64,000 nt of DNA, taken from Halogeometricum sp. S1BR25-6. GTDB lineage: Archaea > Halobacteriota > Halobacteria > Halobacteriales > Haloferacaceae. The stretch is from positions 310,001 through 374,000 of the forward strand of contig NZ_JAMQOP010000003.1 of the NCBI RefSeq assembly GCF_031624495.1. Direction: 5' to 3'. The notes beneath the pieces were generated by a model that was not told the origin of the DNA, did no database searches, and saw nothing but the letters and a program-made list of their open reading frames with translations. The translations under genes and the position numbers were made by a program. Below are positions 40,901 through 50,313 of the stretch, piece after piece (position 1 is the first letter of the stretch; the number at the start of each line of letters is the position of its first letter).

Positions 40901-43390
40901 ATGGCAGAGAACCCCATCGAGTCTCCGACCGAATCACCCACCGAACCCGCCAGCGCACACTCCGGACCGAAACTCATCGGCCGACGGGGCGTGCTGCAAC
41001 TCGGCGCGGCCACCGCCGCCGTCGCTGCGACGGGCGTCGGGTCCGCCAGCGCCGCGGGAGGGTACACTTACGAAGGCATCTCGTTCGACCGCAAGGTGAA
41101 CGCGGTCGAAGACCTCGGTCTCGACCCGAACGAGGGAACGCTAGTCGACGACGCGCTCGGAGCCGTTCCGAGCGGGACCCTCGTCGAGTTCCCCACGGGT
41201 CGGTACCGCATCGACTCCTGTTGGATTCGGTCCAGCAACGTCGGCCTCGTCGCCGCCGACGGCGCCGACCCCGTGTTCGTCCCCGCCAAGCCGCAAAGCG
41301 AGAGCGAATCGTGGACCATCCTGATGAAGACCGGCGGCGACCACGTCTTCGCCGGGTTCGAGTTCGACTACACGCGCGAGGGCTACGGCGGGACGCTCAT
41401 CGTCATCGCCGAGCACGGCGACTACTACATCGGCGACGTGCACGTCAAGGGCGTCGTCGGGCACAGTTGCGAGGGCCTCTCGACCGCCGTCGAGGACCCG
41501 AACGGGACGGGCGTCATCGAGCGGTTCTACGCCCGCGACGGCAGCACCTACGACAGCGCCTCTCACGGCCTGTTCGTCGGTCTCAAGCACGCCGGAACGC
41601 TCTACATCCGCGACTGCGAGGTGTGGAACTGGACGGACAACGGCGTCTACGCCTCCAGCCCCGGCTACATCGGAAGCTACCGCGGAACGACCGACTCCGA
41701 CCGCGGCGACGGTGAAGTCCACATCGAGGGCGGGGTGTTCAAGAACAACAACATCTCGAACGTCCGCATCGGGTCGACGAACAGTTCGGTGAAGGGCGCG
41801 GTCATCCACAACGAGAAGAATATCTCCGCGGACTCCTGGGACTCCCGCGAGTACGACATCATGCCGCGGTCGGGCACCGAACCCGAACCCGTCGTCAACT
41901 CTCGGGGAATCTGGCTTGCCGGCCGGACGAACCTGCTCGTCGAGGACTGCGACATCCGGATGGATACCGGCATCTCCTCCGGGGCCATCATCGCCAAGGG
42001 CGCGACGGGCAACTGCACGATTCGGAACACGCGCGTCCAGGTGAACACGACCGACGTGCTCAACCCCATCATCGTCGCGGAACCCTCTATCGACTGGCCG
42101 GACACGGCGTACACGTTCGAGAACGTCTCCGTCACGGGCGTCGGCGGCGGTCGGAAGATAGCCGCCGAGGTCACCGACCGGCCGGGCACCTCGTTCCGCG
42201 ACTGCTGCATCTCGCTCGACGGAGCCGACCAGAACGGTATCAAGTTCATCGACACGTCCAGCGGCGTTGTCGCCGACACGAACGTCGGCGTCGACGGCCG
42301 GTCGACGCTGTTCCAGAACTCCACCATCAGCACCTCGAACGTCTCCACGGCCGACGCCTGCCCCGTCCCGAACCTCTCGGGGTCGGAGACCAACTACGGC
42401 GGGTCGAAGGAACTGCCGTACACCCTCACCGTCCGGGGCACCGGTGCTCCTCTCGACTACCGCGTCGTGACGACCGACGGCATCAATCAGGGCTCGCACA
42501 TCGTCGACGAGGACGTGCCCACCGTCGTCGAGGGGTCACTCGACGAGGACGACCAGGAGGACTGGTTCTGGTTCGCCGGGGAGGTCACCGAAGTGAGCCT
42601 CAGCGACGAGGCGAAACTGTTCATCGAGGGCGAACCGGCCGACCCCGCCGACTACGCTCCCCCGGACGGGGGCGACGGCGACGCGGGCGATAGCGTCGAC
42701 GAGTCGGACACCGACGGCGAGACGAGCGACGGTTCGGACGACGGGGCCGTCGACGTCCCGGAGGTCATCCGGTTCGACGGAACCCGGAAACTCACGGACA
42801 CGACGACCGTCCGAAGCACCGGCGCACCCCTCGAATACCGCATCGTGACGACGCAGGGTATCAACCAGGGCTCGCACATCGTCGAAAACGAGGTCAGCAC
42901 GGTTGCCGAAGGGTCGCTGGCGGCGGGCGACGAGAACTGGTTCTGGTTCGCCGGAGAGGTCGTCTCCGTCGAACTGAGCGGCGACGCGAAGTTCTTCGTC
43001 AACGGCGAGGAACTCAACCCCGCCGACTACGCCCCCGCAGACGCGGGCGGCGACGTCGGAGACGGTTCCGGCGACGGCTCTGCGGACGATGGCTCGACCG
43101 ACGACGGCGCGGGCGACGGGTCGACGCTGGAGCACGTCATCTACGTCGACGGCTCCGCCACCCGCAACACCAGCCACTACTCGTTCACGGTCACGGGCGA
43201 CGTCGAACGCAGCGCGGAACTGAGCACCGTGCCCGCCGATGCATCGGCGGCCGACCTGAAGGCGGACGAGGTACTCGACGGCCACGTCGAAGGCACCGTC
43301 GCGGAGGGCGTGGACGCCTACCGCTTCTCGGGAACTATCACCCAGTTCGACATTACCGGATTCGCGGTCATCGACTTCGAGAACCGGTAG
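40901..43390 (+). CDS. Large Tat-exported beta-helix protein with repeated C-terminal modules
   Basis: A protein of 829 residues from ATG 40901. The twin-arginine signal GRRGVLQLGAATAAVAATGV lies at about residues 28-47 and ends SASAAGG. Residues about 50-490 are a parallel beta-helix paralogous to the previous gene. Two copies of a beta module follow (about 504-587 and 629-712), each with TVR(G/S)TGAPL(D/E)YR, TxGINQGSHIV and NWFWFAGEV-like blocks, joined by Asp/Gly/Ser linkers. A third, diverged module (about 744-829) contains SHYSFTVTGD and YRFSGTITQF. The modules look like surface or carbohydrate-binding domains. Confidence 0.82.
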   Translation: MAENPIESPTESPTEPASAHSGPKLIGRRGVLQLGAATAAVAATGVGSASAAGGYTYEGISFDRKVNAVEDLGLDPNEGTLVDDALGAVPSGTLVEFPTGRYRIDSCWIRSSNVGLVAADGADPVFVPAKPQSESESWTILMKTGGDHVFAGFEFDYTREGYGGTLIVIAEHGDYYIGDVHVKGVVGHSCEGLSTAVEDPNGTGVIERFYARDGSTYDSASHGLFVGLKHAGTLYIRDCEVWNWTDNGVYASSPGYIGSYRGTTDSDRGDGEVHIEGGVFKNNNISNVRIGSTNSSVKGAVIHNEKNISADSWDSREYDIMPRSGTEPEPVVNSRGIWLAGRTNLLVEDCDIRMDTGISSGAIIAKGATGNCTIRNTRVQVNTTDVLNPIIVAEPSIDWPDTAYTFENVSVTGVGGGRKIAAEVTDRPGTSFRDCCISLDGADQNGIKFIDTSSGVVADTNVGVDGRSTLFQNSTISTSNVSTADACPVPNLSGSETNYGGSKELPYTLTVRGTGAPLDYRVVTTDGINQGSHIVDEDVPTVVEGSLDEDDQEDWFWFAGEVTEVSLSDEAKLFIEGEPADPADYAPPDGGDGDAGDSVDESDTDGETSDGSDDGAVDVPEVIRFDGTRKLTDTTTVRSTGAPLEYRIVTTQGINQGSHIVENEVSTVAEGSLAAGDENWFWFAGEVVSVELSGDAKFFVNGEELNPADYAPADAGGDVGDGSGDGSADDGSTDDGAGDGSTLEHVIYVDGSATRNTSHYSFTVTGDVERSAELSTVPADASAADLKADEVLDGHVEGTVAEGVDAYRFSGTITQFDITGFAVIDFENR

Positions 43391-43615
43391 GGCAGACGAC
43401 ACGTACTCGGCCACTGACGTTCGCTAACACACCGCGTCAGCACCCGAGTAGGCGGTTTTTACGTGTCACGGGATTGGCTTTGACGCTTACTAACTAAGTG
43501 GATATGACGAGTGTACTCGTCAAATGACGGCCCCGTTGTTGACAATCCGACAAGAGTGTTCGTCGGCGGACGCGTCTGTTTCGGACGAGCGCCGTCTCTC
43601 CCCGTCCCACAAGCG
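43391..43615. promoter_or_regulatory. Intergenic region with 18-bp palindromic element
   Basis: AT-rich CTTACTAACTAAG near 43486-43498 may be the promoter of the next gene. Just after it lies TGACGAGT-GT-ACTCGTCA at 43505-43522, two perfect 8-bp arms. No gene is seen; the only ATG here opens a six-codon frame across the palindrome. Confidence 0.5.
43505..43522. promoter_or_regulatory. Palindrome TGACGAGT-GT-ACTCGTCA
   Basis: Perfect 8-bp inverted arms with a 2-nt centre, placed just downstream of a TATA-like stretch and about 94 nt before the DUF354 gene. A candidate repressor site at or near the transcription start. Confidence 0.5.
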
Positions 43616-44728
43616 ATGAAGGCACTCGTCACGATCCAACACCCCGCACACGTTCACTTCTTCAAACACTCGATTCGGGAACTCGAAGCCCGCGGTCACG
43701 AGGTTCGCGTCGTCGCGCGCGAGTACGACGTCGCCATCGAACTTCTCGAGGAGTACGGCATCGACCACGAGGTGCTCGCCGGGCGCGTCGATACGACGTT
43801 CGATATGGTCAAAGTCCAACTCCAGTACGAGGCTCGTATCCTCGATATCGCCCGGAAGTGGAAGCCGGACGTCATAACGGCTATCGGCGGCATCGCGGCG
43901 GCGCACGTCTCCGCTATCGTCGGCGCCCGCAGCGTCGTCTGGACCGACAGTCCCGTCGGGTCGAACCGCATCACCGTCCCGTTCGCCGACTTCGTCTGCA
44001 CGCCCCGGAAGTTCCGCGACGACTTCGGAGAGAAGCACGTCCGCTACGACGGATTCCACGAACTCGCCTACCTCCGTCCGGGGTACTTCGAACCGGACTA
44101 CGAGGCCCTGCGCGAACACGGGGTCGACCCCGACGAACCGTACTTCCTGCTCCGGTTCGGGACGATGAAAGCCCACCACGACATCGGCCAGAAGGGCATG
44201 TCGCTCGCGGTGAAAGAGCGACTCGTCGAACTGCTGTCCGAGCACGGGGAGGTGTACATCATGAGCGTCGCCAAGAAGCTTCCCGACTCGCTGTCGCAGT
44301 ACGCCTTACAGATACCGGTCCATCTCTCCCACTCGCTGCTCGACGCCGCGGACATGTTCGTCACTGACACGCACACGATGGCCACCGAGTCCGCCATCCT
44401 CGGGACGCCCGTCATCCGGACGAACTCGTTCGCCGGCGAGGGCGACATGAGTAACTTCGTCGAGTTCCAGGAACGATACGGACTAATGTACTCCACGCCG
44501 GACGGCGAGGAGGCGGTCGAAAAGGCCCGGTCGTGGCTCGAACGACCGGAGAGCGAGCGCGATATCGAACAGCGACGACGACGGCTGCTGGCGGAGACGA
44601 TAGACGTCGCGCGGTTCGTCACGGACGCCGTCGAAATCGCCGGAAGCCCCGACGCGACGCCCGCCGACGTTCGGCGCGTCCGCGACGCCGACCCGGTCCG
44701 TCGACCGACCGAACGGAACCCGGCGTGA
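43616..44728 (+). CDS. DUF354 family putative glycosyltransferase
   Basis: A protein of 370 residues from ATG 43616. The start MKALVTIQHPAHVHFFKHSI, the AIGGIAAAHVSAIVGARSVV segment (about 86-105), WTDSPVGSNR, and the second half with DMFVTDTHTMATESAILGTP and SNFVEFQERYGLMY are typical of DUF354, a GT-B-like family related to UDP-GlcNAc 2-epimerase/MurG and found in archaeal polysaccharide loci. Cytosolic or membrane-peripheral. The frame is open to 43511, but the domain begins at this ATG. Followed after 51 nt by a large membrane protein. Confidence 0.82.
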   Translation: MKALVTIQHPAHVHFFKHSIRELEARGHEVRVVAREYDVAIELLEEYGIDHEVLAGRVDTTFDMVKVQLQYEARILDIARKWKPDVITAIGGIAAAHVSAIVGARSVVWTDSPVGSNRITVPFADFVCTPRKFRDDFGEKHVRYDGFHELAYLRPGYFEPDYEALREHGVDPDEPYFLLRFGTMKAHHDIGQKGMSLAVKERLVELLSEHGEVYIMSVAKKLPDSLSQYALQIPVHLSHSLLDAADMFVTDTHTMATESAILGTPVIRTNSFAGEGDMSNFVEFQERYGLMYSTPDGEEAVEKARSWLERPESERDIEQRRRRLLAETIDVARFVTDAVEIAGSPDATPADVRRVRDADPVRRPTERNPA

Positions 44729-44779
44729 TAGCTATGAGAGCTGTGAACCACACCATGACTCCGGCGAGGGTGGCGTAAC

Positions 44780-46642
44780 GTGCAGCGAGCGAACACGCGG
44801 CGCAGACGGCGGAGCGCGAGCGGAACCGGAACCGAGAGCGGGACGTCCGCTCGGCTCTCGAAGGTCCTGCTCCTCGTGGGTGGACTCGCCTTCTTCGGCG
44901 GACTCGTCCGGGCGTACTTCGCCCCCGCAACGGGGTACGAACTCTCGATTTACGGGTCGACCCCGGCGCTCTACTGGGTCGGCATCGGCATCGCGGTGGC
45001 CTGCGCGCTGGTCGTGGGTCTCGTGCTCCGCCCCGGCGGACCGCTCCGCTGGGCGACGATGCTCGTCGGCGGGCTCTCGATACTCTCGGTGGCCGCCCTG
45101 CCGCTGATCCGCGGCTACTTCTTCTACGGGATGGGCGACTCGCTCACCCACCTCGGGTGGGCGAAGGACCTCGCGTCGGGCGTGATGCAACCGACGCAGT
45201 TCCTCTACCCCGGGGTCCACACGACGACGCTCCTGATTCGGGAGCTGACGGGGATGACGCTGAACCGGACACTGCTGCTCGTCGTCCTGCTGTTCGTCCT
45301 CGTCTACTTCGTCACGGTCCCCCTCTGCGTCGGGGTGTTGGTCGACGGACGCGGCGTGTCGGTCATCGCCGCCTTCTCGGCGCTGTTGCTCCTTCCGAGC
45401 AACGACCTCGGCGTGTTCATGATGGCGCACCCGTTCACGCAGGCGCTGTACTTCACCCCGGTGTTACTCTACCTCGCGCTTCGGCACATCCTCGACGCGC
45501 CCGGCGAGGAGGGGTTGCTCCCCGTCACCGCGACGGACGGCGCCCTCGCGTTCGCGTCGGTCGCACTCGTGCTCCTGCACCCGCAGCAGGCGCTGAACGT
45601 CGCGATGGTCTTTCTCCTCATCGGCGCGACGCGGGCGGTCATCGTGCGTCGGTGGAACGACCACCCGATAGCGGCCCAGCGGTCGGTGCTGGGACACGGC
45701 GCCTTCCTCATGGCCGTGTTCCTCCTGTGGACGAGTCGGCTCGAACGCGCCCAGCAGTCCTCCATCGGCGTCGTGCAGAGCTTCTTCAAGAGCATCCTCC
45801 AGACGGGGACCGGCGCGAACGACGTGGCGACGCAGGCGACGTCGCTGAGCGCGCTCGGCGGGAGCACCGTCGAAGTCGCGGTGAAACTGTTCCTCCCGAC
45901 GGTGGTGTTCGGCCTCCTCGCGGCCGGACTGGTGGTCCGGGCGCTCCTCGCGGAGGCGCGCGGCGACGCCTCCCGCCGGTCGGCCATCGTCGTCGCCCTC
46001 GGCGTCGCCACCACTGCGCTCACGGCGATGTTCGGGGTGTTCTACCTCGCGTCGTCGACGGCGGTGTGGGGGCGGTACGTCGGCGCCGTCGTCCTCCTGT
46101 TGACCATCCTCGGCTGCGTCGCGCTCGTCCGCGGTCGCGAACTGGCGACCGGTCGGCTCACCGACGTGAGCATCGATAGCGCGCTGGCGGTGGTGTTCGC
46201 GCTGCTCATCGTCTTGAGTACGATGACCTTCTTCATGTCGCCGCTCATCTATCTCCCCTCCTCGCAGGTCCCCGAAACGGAGATGGCCGGCTACCGGGCG
46301 AGTTTCGAGAGCGTCGGCGGCGACGCGAGACTCCTCGGCGTCCGCCTCGGCCCGGGCCGGTACTCCGACGCCGTCTACGGCCGCGAGGCGAAGTCGTCGA
46401 TGTCGAACCTCGCCACGGGCGGAAGCGTGCCGCCGGAGGTGTTCAACCGCAATCTCACGACGCACTACAACGGCGAGGGCGACGTCTACGTCGTGGTGAA
46501 GCGCTCCGACGAGCGGCGCGAACTCGAACTGTACCGCGGGCTCATGTATAACGAGTCCGGGTTCCGGAGTCTGAACTCCACCGCAGAGGTGAGCCTCGTC
46601 CAGACGACGGGCGACTACAAGATGTACAAAGTGAGCGACTGA
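44780..46642 (+). CDS. Large polytopic membrane protein, GT-C-like
   Basis: A protein of 620 residues from GTG 44780. A basic N-terminus of about 28 residues precedes roughly 12-13 spans and a soluble C-terminal region of about 120 residues with NGEGDVYVVVKRSDERRELE. The first large loop reads YGMGDSLTHLGWAKDLASG (about 115-133); an Asp and His in this place recall the catalytic loop of GT-C glycosyltransferases such as dolichol-dependent enzymes. This is suggestive, not proof. In front, a 14-codon frame (44734-44778) may act as a leader. Context favours a role in surface glycan assembly or flipping. Confidence 0.7.
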   Translation: MQRANTRRRRRSASGTGTESGTSARLSKVLLLVGGLAFFGGLVRAYFAPATGYELSIYGSTPALYWVGIGIAVACALVVGLVLRPGGPLRWATMLVGGLSILSVAALPLIRGYFFYGMGDSLTHLGWAKDLASGVMQPTQFLYPGVHTTTLLIRELTGMTLNRTLLLVVLLFVLVYFVTVPLCVGVLVDGRGVSVIAAFSALLLLPSNDLGVFMMAHPFTQALYFTPVLLYLALRHILDAPGEEGLLPVTATDGALAFASVALVLLHPQQALNVAMVFLLIGATRAVIVRRWNDHPIAAQRSVLGHGAFLMAVFLLWTSRLERAQQSSIGVVQSFFKSILQTGTGANDVATQATSLSALGGSTVEVAVKLFLPTVVFGLLAAGLVVRALLAEARGDASRRSAIVVALGVATTALTAMFGVFYLASSTAVWGRYVGAVVLLLTILGCVALVRGRELATGRLTDVSIDSALAVVFALLIVLSTMTFFMSPLIYLPSSQVPETEMAGYRASFESVGGDARLLGVRLGPGRYSDAVYGREAKSSMSNLATGGSVPPEVFNRNLTTHYNGEGDVYVVVKRSDERRELELYRGLMYNESGFRSLNSTAEVSLVQTTGDYKMYKVSD

Positions 46643-46704
46643 GAGCGAACGGCGAGCCGGTTTTCCGGTTCTCTACTTCTCGATTTCCCGACGCCGCGCC
46701 GGCG

Positions 46705-47628
46705 TCACCGCGACGCCAAGGCGCTCCTGTACACGTCTTCGATTCGCTCGCCCATCGTCTCCAAGCGCAGGTGCTCAACCGTTTCGCGCCCGTTGGAGCG
46801 CTCGCCGCGCCGGAGCGTTTCGACGAGGGCGTCGACGAGTTCCTCGTCGGTCTCGCAGGCGAACGACGGGTCGACCCCCGAGAGGAGGTCGCACACGTCG
46901 CCCACGTCGGTGGAGACGACCGGGAGGTTGCACGCGAGCGCCTCTTTGACCGTGTTCGGCGACCCTTCCCGCTTCGAGGTCATCAACAGCGCGTCGGCGG
47001 CGTTCATGTACGTCGGAATCGCGTCGTGTGCGACGCCGTGGACCGCGTGGAGTTCGACCGGTTCGTCGAAGGCGTCGTTCGCGCGGTCGACCACCCGCTC
47101 CGCACGCGGGTGGTCTTTCAGTTCGCGGTCGGGCGAGTACGGGAAGAGCACGTGCCGGGCGTCGTGGGTCCACCCCACCTCCTCGCGCGCCTCGCGCATC
47201 GACCGGGGTTCGAACAGCCGCATATCGATGCCGTGGGGGATGACCTCGCAGTCACCGCCGTACGCCTCGGCCATCTCGTCGCTCATCACGATGACGGCGT
47301 CGGAGCGGCGGGCGCAGGCCTTGCTCAGCGGCCCCGTCCAGCCGAGGAGGTCGCTCCCCCACAGCGATAGCACGACGGGTCGAGTCGGTTGTAACAGCGC
47401 CGCGGGGGCGGTGAGTCCGTAGTTCGCGTGGACGATGTCGAACTTCCGCGAGTGCTTCAGAACCGGCGCGTGAAGCCGGAGGTAGTCGGCCGCGCTACGG
47501 GTGTGCTCGGTGTCGTGACGACCCGGCACTTCGATCGTCTCGCACTCGATACCGCGCCGCTCGAGGATGGCCTCTTGCTGTTGGAAGAAAGGTGCAGACT
47601 CGTTGACCACGAGATTGAGAACCCGCAT
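46705..47628 (-). CDS. GT4 family glycosyltransferase
   Basis: A protein of 307 residues from ATG 47628. N-terminal LNLVVNESAPFFQQQEAILE, then HANYGLTAPAALLQPTRP (about 89-106) and LSLWGSDLLGW. The second GT-B domain has CEVIPHGIDMRLFEP (about 149-163), VLFPYSPDRELKDHPRAE and the nucleotide-sugar site KREGSPNTVKEALACNLPVV (about 238-257) with the two Glu of the EX7E motif. CTATAACA about 30 nt upstream on the minus strand may be its promoter. The frame is open to 47919; that part is Arg-rich and excluded. Convergent with the polytopic membrane gene. Confidence 0.85.
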   Translation of the reverse strand: MRVLNLVVNESAPFFQQQEAILERRGIECETIEVPGRHDTEHTRSAADYLRLHAPVLKHSRKFDIVHANYGLTAPAALLQPTRPVVLSLWGSDLLGWTGPLSKACARRSDAVIVMSDEMAEAYGGDCEVIPHGIDMRLFEPRSMREAREEVGWTHDARHVLFPYSPDRELKDHPRAERVVDRANDAFDEPVELHAVHGVAHDAIPTYMNAADALLMTSKREGSPNTVKEALACNLPVVSTDVGDVCDLLSGVDPSFACETDEELVDALVETLRRGERSNGRETVEHLRLETMGERIEDVYRSALASR

Positions 47629-47812
47629 GTGTGCACGCGTTCGGACAAGCGCGGTATTGTTATAGCCCTCGTATACGGGGAGAACGTGTTCAGCCGTGTG
47701 ACACTGTCGACGTCGGCCTTCGGACGCGGTTCGGACGCGGCCGTCCGATACGCGAGCGACGAGCAAGTAGTCGAGCCGAATACGACATCCGTTCGCGAGG
47801 CGAACGCGGGGG

Positions 47813-48733
47813 CTACTCGTCGACGAGCGTCCGAAGCCCTTCTTCGAGCGAGACGGTGGGTTCGTACCCGAGCGACTCGCGGGACTTCGAGAGGTCGGCG
47901 ACGCTCCGCGGGATGTCACCCTCGCGCCCCTCGACGTGGACGATGTCGCTGTCGCTGTCTGCGGCGCGCTTGACCGTCTCCGCGAGCGTGAGAACGCTCG
48001 TCTCCTCGCCGGTGCCGACGTTGTACGACTCGCCGACGGCGTCGGTGGTGGCCGCCGCGAGGTTCGCGCGCACCACGTCGCTGACGTGGATGAAGTCGCG
48101 CGTCTGGTCGCCCTCGCCCTCGACGGTGATGGGTTCGCCGCGGCGCGCCTGGTCGAGGAAGATGCTGATGACGCCGCTGTACTCGCCGGCCGTCTGCCGC
48201 GGGCCGTAGGCGTTGAAGTAGCGGAGGGCGACCGTCTCTAACCCGTACTGTTCGTGATAGACCTCCGCGTAGGAATCGATGGCCGCCTTGTCGACGCCGT
48301 ACGGCGACCGCGGACCGAGCCGTTCGGTCTCCGAGAGCGGCACAGAGTCCGGGACGCCGTAGATGGCGCAACTCGACGCGAGGACGACCCGCGCGTCGGC
48401 GTCTCTGGCGGCTTCGAGGACGTTCAGCGTCCCGCCGACGTTGACCTCGTTGCTCCGCTTCGGCTGTTCGACGCTCCGTTGGACGCTGACCTCCGCGGCC
48501 TCGTGGAACACCAGGTCGGCGTCCTCGATAGCGGCCGAGACGACGTCCTCGTCGCGGACGTCCCCGGAGACGAGTTCCGCGCCCTCGGGAACGTTCTCTT
48601 GGTACCCGGTCGAACAGTCGTCCAACACGCGGACGTCGTTCTCCGAGACGAGCGCGTCGGCGATGTGGCTGCCGATGAATCCCGCGCCGCCGGTGATGAC
48701 GACCGTCTTATCTTCGATATCTGCTGTGTTCAT
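47813..48733 (-). CDS. NAD-dependent sugar epimerase/dehydratase (GalE-like)
   Basis: An extended short-chain dehydrogenase of 306 residues. NAD motif GGAGFIGSH is at 15-23, the catalytic couple is Tyr145xxxLys149 in SPYGVDKAA, and the FHEAAEVSVQRSVEQP segment (about 76-91), ALRYFNAYGPRQ (about 167-178) and DFIHVSDVVRAN (about 211-222) are typical of UDP-glucose/UDP-GlcNAc 4-epimerases and related enzymes. It would supply a nucleotide sugar to the glycosyltransferases around it. Which epimer is made is not visible. Confidence 0.88.
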   Translation of the reverse strand: MNTADIEDKTVVITGGAGFIGSHIADALVSENDVRVLDDCSTGYQENVPEGAELVSGDVRDEDVVSAAIEDADLVFHEAAEVSVQRSVEQPKRSNEVNVGGTLNVLEAARDADARVVLASSCAIYGVPDSVPLSETERLGPRSPYGVDKAAIDSYAEVYHEQYGLETVALRYFNAYGPRQTAGEYSGVISIFLDQARRGEPITVEGEGDQTRDFIHVSDVVRANLAAATTDAVGESYNVGTGEETSVLTLAETVKRAADSDSDIVHVEGREGDIPRSVADLSKSRESLGYEPTVSLEEGLRTLVDE

Positions 48734-49226
48734 CGTCTAATGATAGGGTCTGCTTCCGTCGAGCCGTGCGGCGCGGCGTCGCGTCGGGCCGCGGAACGCA
48801 CTACTCGCCGAGTAAGTATCAATCCGACCCGGACGCAAAAGCGTATCCCCCGGTCAGTCGAGATAGGTACAACTTACTAATGAGGGGGGAATCGGTACGT
48901 ACACGATAGCATGCCTGCGACACATCGGGTCGGGTCGAGGCGACGGGCCGTCGAGGGCCGACCTGCGAGCGACGAAGGCAGTGCGACACCCGTCTCAGGC
49001 GCGTCTGCGCCGTCTCCCTCCCGTCTCGGCGACGACTCGCTCCCCACGAGACCGCAGCACAGCACGGTCCACCCGACCGACGGATAACACGAGTGAAAGC
49101 AGATGTTCTGCCTTCCGAACGCCGCCGTGAGAGGCGGCACAGATTCTTTCATTCGCGCGCACGCACGAGGCCGCCGAACCCGTACCGTGCGCGTGCGCTC
49201 CGACCGACGCGGTCCCCCCGAGGCGG
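48734..49226. other. Divergent intergenic region
   Basis: About 490 nt between divergent genes. A small palindrome TACTCG-C-CGAGTA lies at 48802-48814, and ACAACTTACTAATGAG near 48870 is the most AT-rich part. A 58-codon frame from ATG 48911 exists but has mixed codon use and no recognisable protein; I do not call it. Both flanking promoters should lie here. Confidence 0.4.
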
Positions 49227-50126
49227 ATGACGCGTAGCACGATGGACGTCTCATCGCGGCTCGGACCCGAGATGCGCGAGCGCGTCTCCCGGTGCGTGGT
49301 CGTCAACGACGACGTCGCCGCCGACACCTCCGTCGTCGTCGTCACCTACCGGACGGCCGCGGAGGTGTTCGAACCGGTGTTGGAGGCGCTCGACGACCAG
49401 ACGACCTCGGAGTACGAAATCGTCGTCGTCTCCAACGGCACCGACGCGAACGTCGAATCGGCCGTCAGGGAGTCCGAGCACGTCCATCTGTTCGTCGAAC
49501 TCGACCGCAACTACGGCGTGACGGTCGGCCGGAACCTCGGCGCGAAACTCGCTCGCGGCGACCTCCTCGTGTTTCTCGACGACGACGGCGTCCCCGAACG
49601 GGACTTCGTGGCGGCCCACCGGCGCGCCCACCGGGAACGCGACATCGTCGCGGCGCGCGGCCGCGTCCTCCCGAAGCACGACACAGTGTACACGCGAATC
49701 CAGAGCCACTACGACCTCGGCGACGACCCGTTTCCCTACTTCATCAACGTCGAGGGGAACACGTCGTTCGACCGGGAGACGTACCTCGACGCCGGCGGCT
49801 ACGACGAGAACCTCGCCGACCGCGCGGGTCACGAGGGAATCGAACTGACCCACCGGCTGATACAGGACGGGATTCGGCGCGACCAGATTATCTACTACCC
49901 GGACGCCGTCATCTATCACGACTACGCGAACTCCTTCGTCGAGTACATCCGCAAGCGGACCGGCCGCAACCCGAACTTGGAGTACCTCTTCGAGCACCGC
50001 CCGGAGATATTCGAGTTCGCCGCCTCCTACGACCCGCCGGTCACCTCCCCCGAACTCTGCACGCGGGACAAGGTGAAGTTCCTCGCGCTGAGCGGCGTCC
50101 GCCGCGTGGTCGACTTCGTGATGTAG
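49227..50126 (+). CDS. GT2 family glycosyltransferase
   Basis: A GT-A enzyme of 299 residues (ATG 49227; ATG 49242 also possible). TSVVVVTYRTAAEVFEPVLE (about 34-53) opens the domain; VVSNGTDANVESAV, RNYGVTVGRNLGAKLARGDL (about 93-112) and the metal-binding FLDDDGVPERDFV (about 114-126) follow. The acceptor half has NVEGNTSFDRETYLDAGGYD (about 174-193) and ending helices. It resembles rhamnosyl- or other transferases of GT2 that extend lipid-linked glycans at the cytosolic face. No span. Confidence 0.85.
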   Translation: MTRSTMDVSSRLGPEMRERVSRCVVVNDDVAADTSVVVVTYRTAAEVFEPVLEALDDQTTSEYEIVVVSNGTDANVESAVRESEHVHLFVELDRNYGVTVGRNLGAKLARGDLLVFLDDDGVPERDFVAAHRRAHRERDIVAARGRVLPKHDTVYTRIQSHYDLGDDPFPYFINVEGNTSFDRETYLDAGGYDENLADRAGHEGIELTHRLIQDGIRRDQIIYYPDAVIYHDYANSFVEYIRKRTGRNPNLEYLFEHRPEIFEFAASYDPPVTSPELCTRDKVKFLALSGVRRVVDFVM

Positions 50127-50313
50127 CCGTGAGTGTGGTCGTCACAGACTGTCGTCGGTTTGGAGGTGACTACCGGCGCGTAGCAGTTCGGTAACAAAGA
50201 GAGTGGAACGCATCGTGCGTCACGATGAGTCAGACGACGGCAGACGGAGCGACGCGTCGGCGCCCACCCGAGGTGGCGGACGGCACCGGCGACGCGGGGG
50301 CGGAGAGCAACCG

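Noticed and set aside
48911-49087. 58-codon ORF in the divergent spacer
   Set aside because: Mixed third-position usage, no homologous pattern, no promoter at the right distance.
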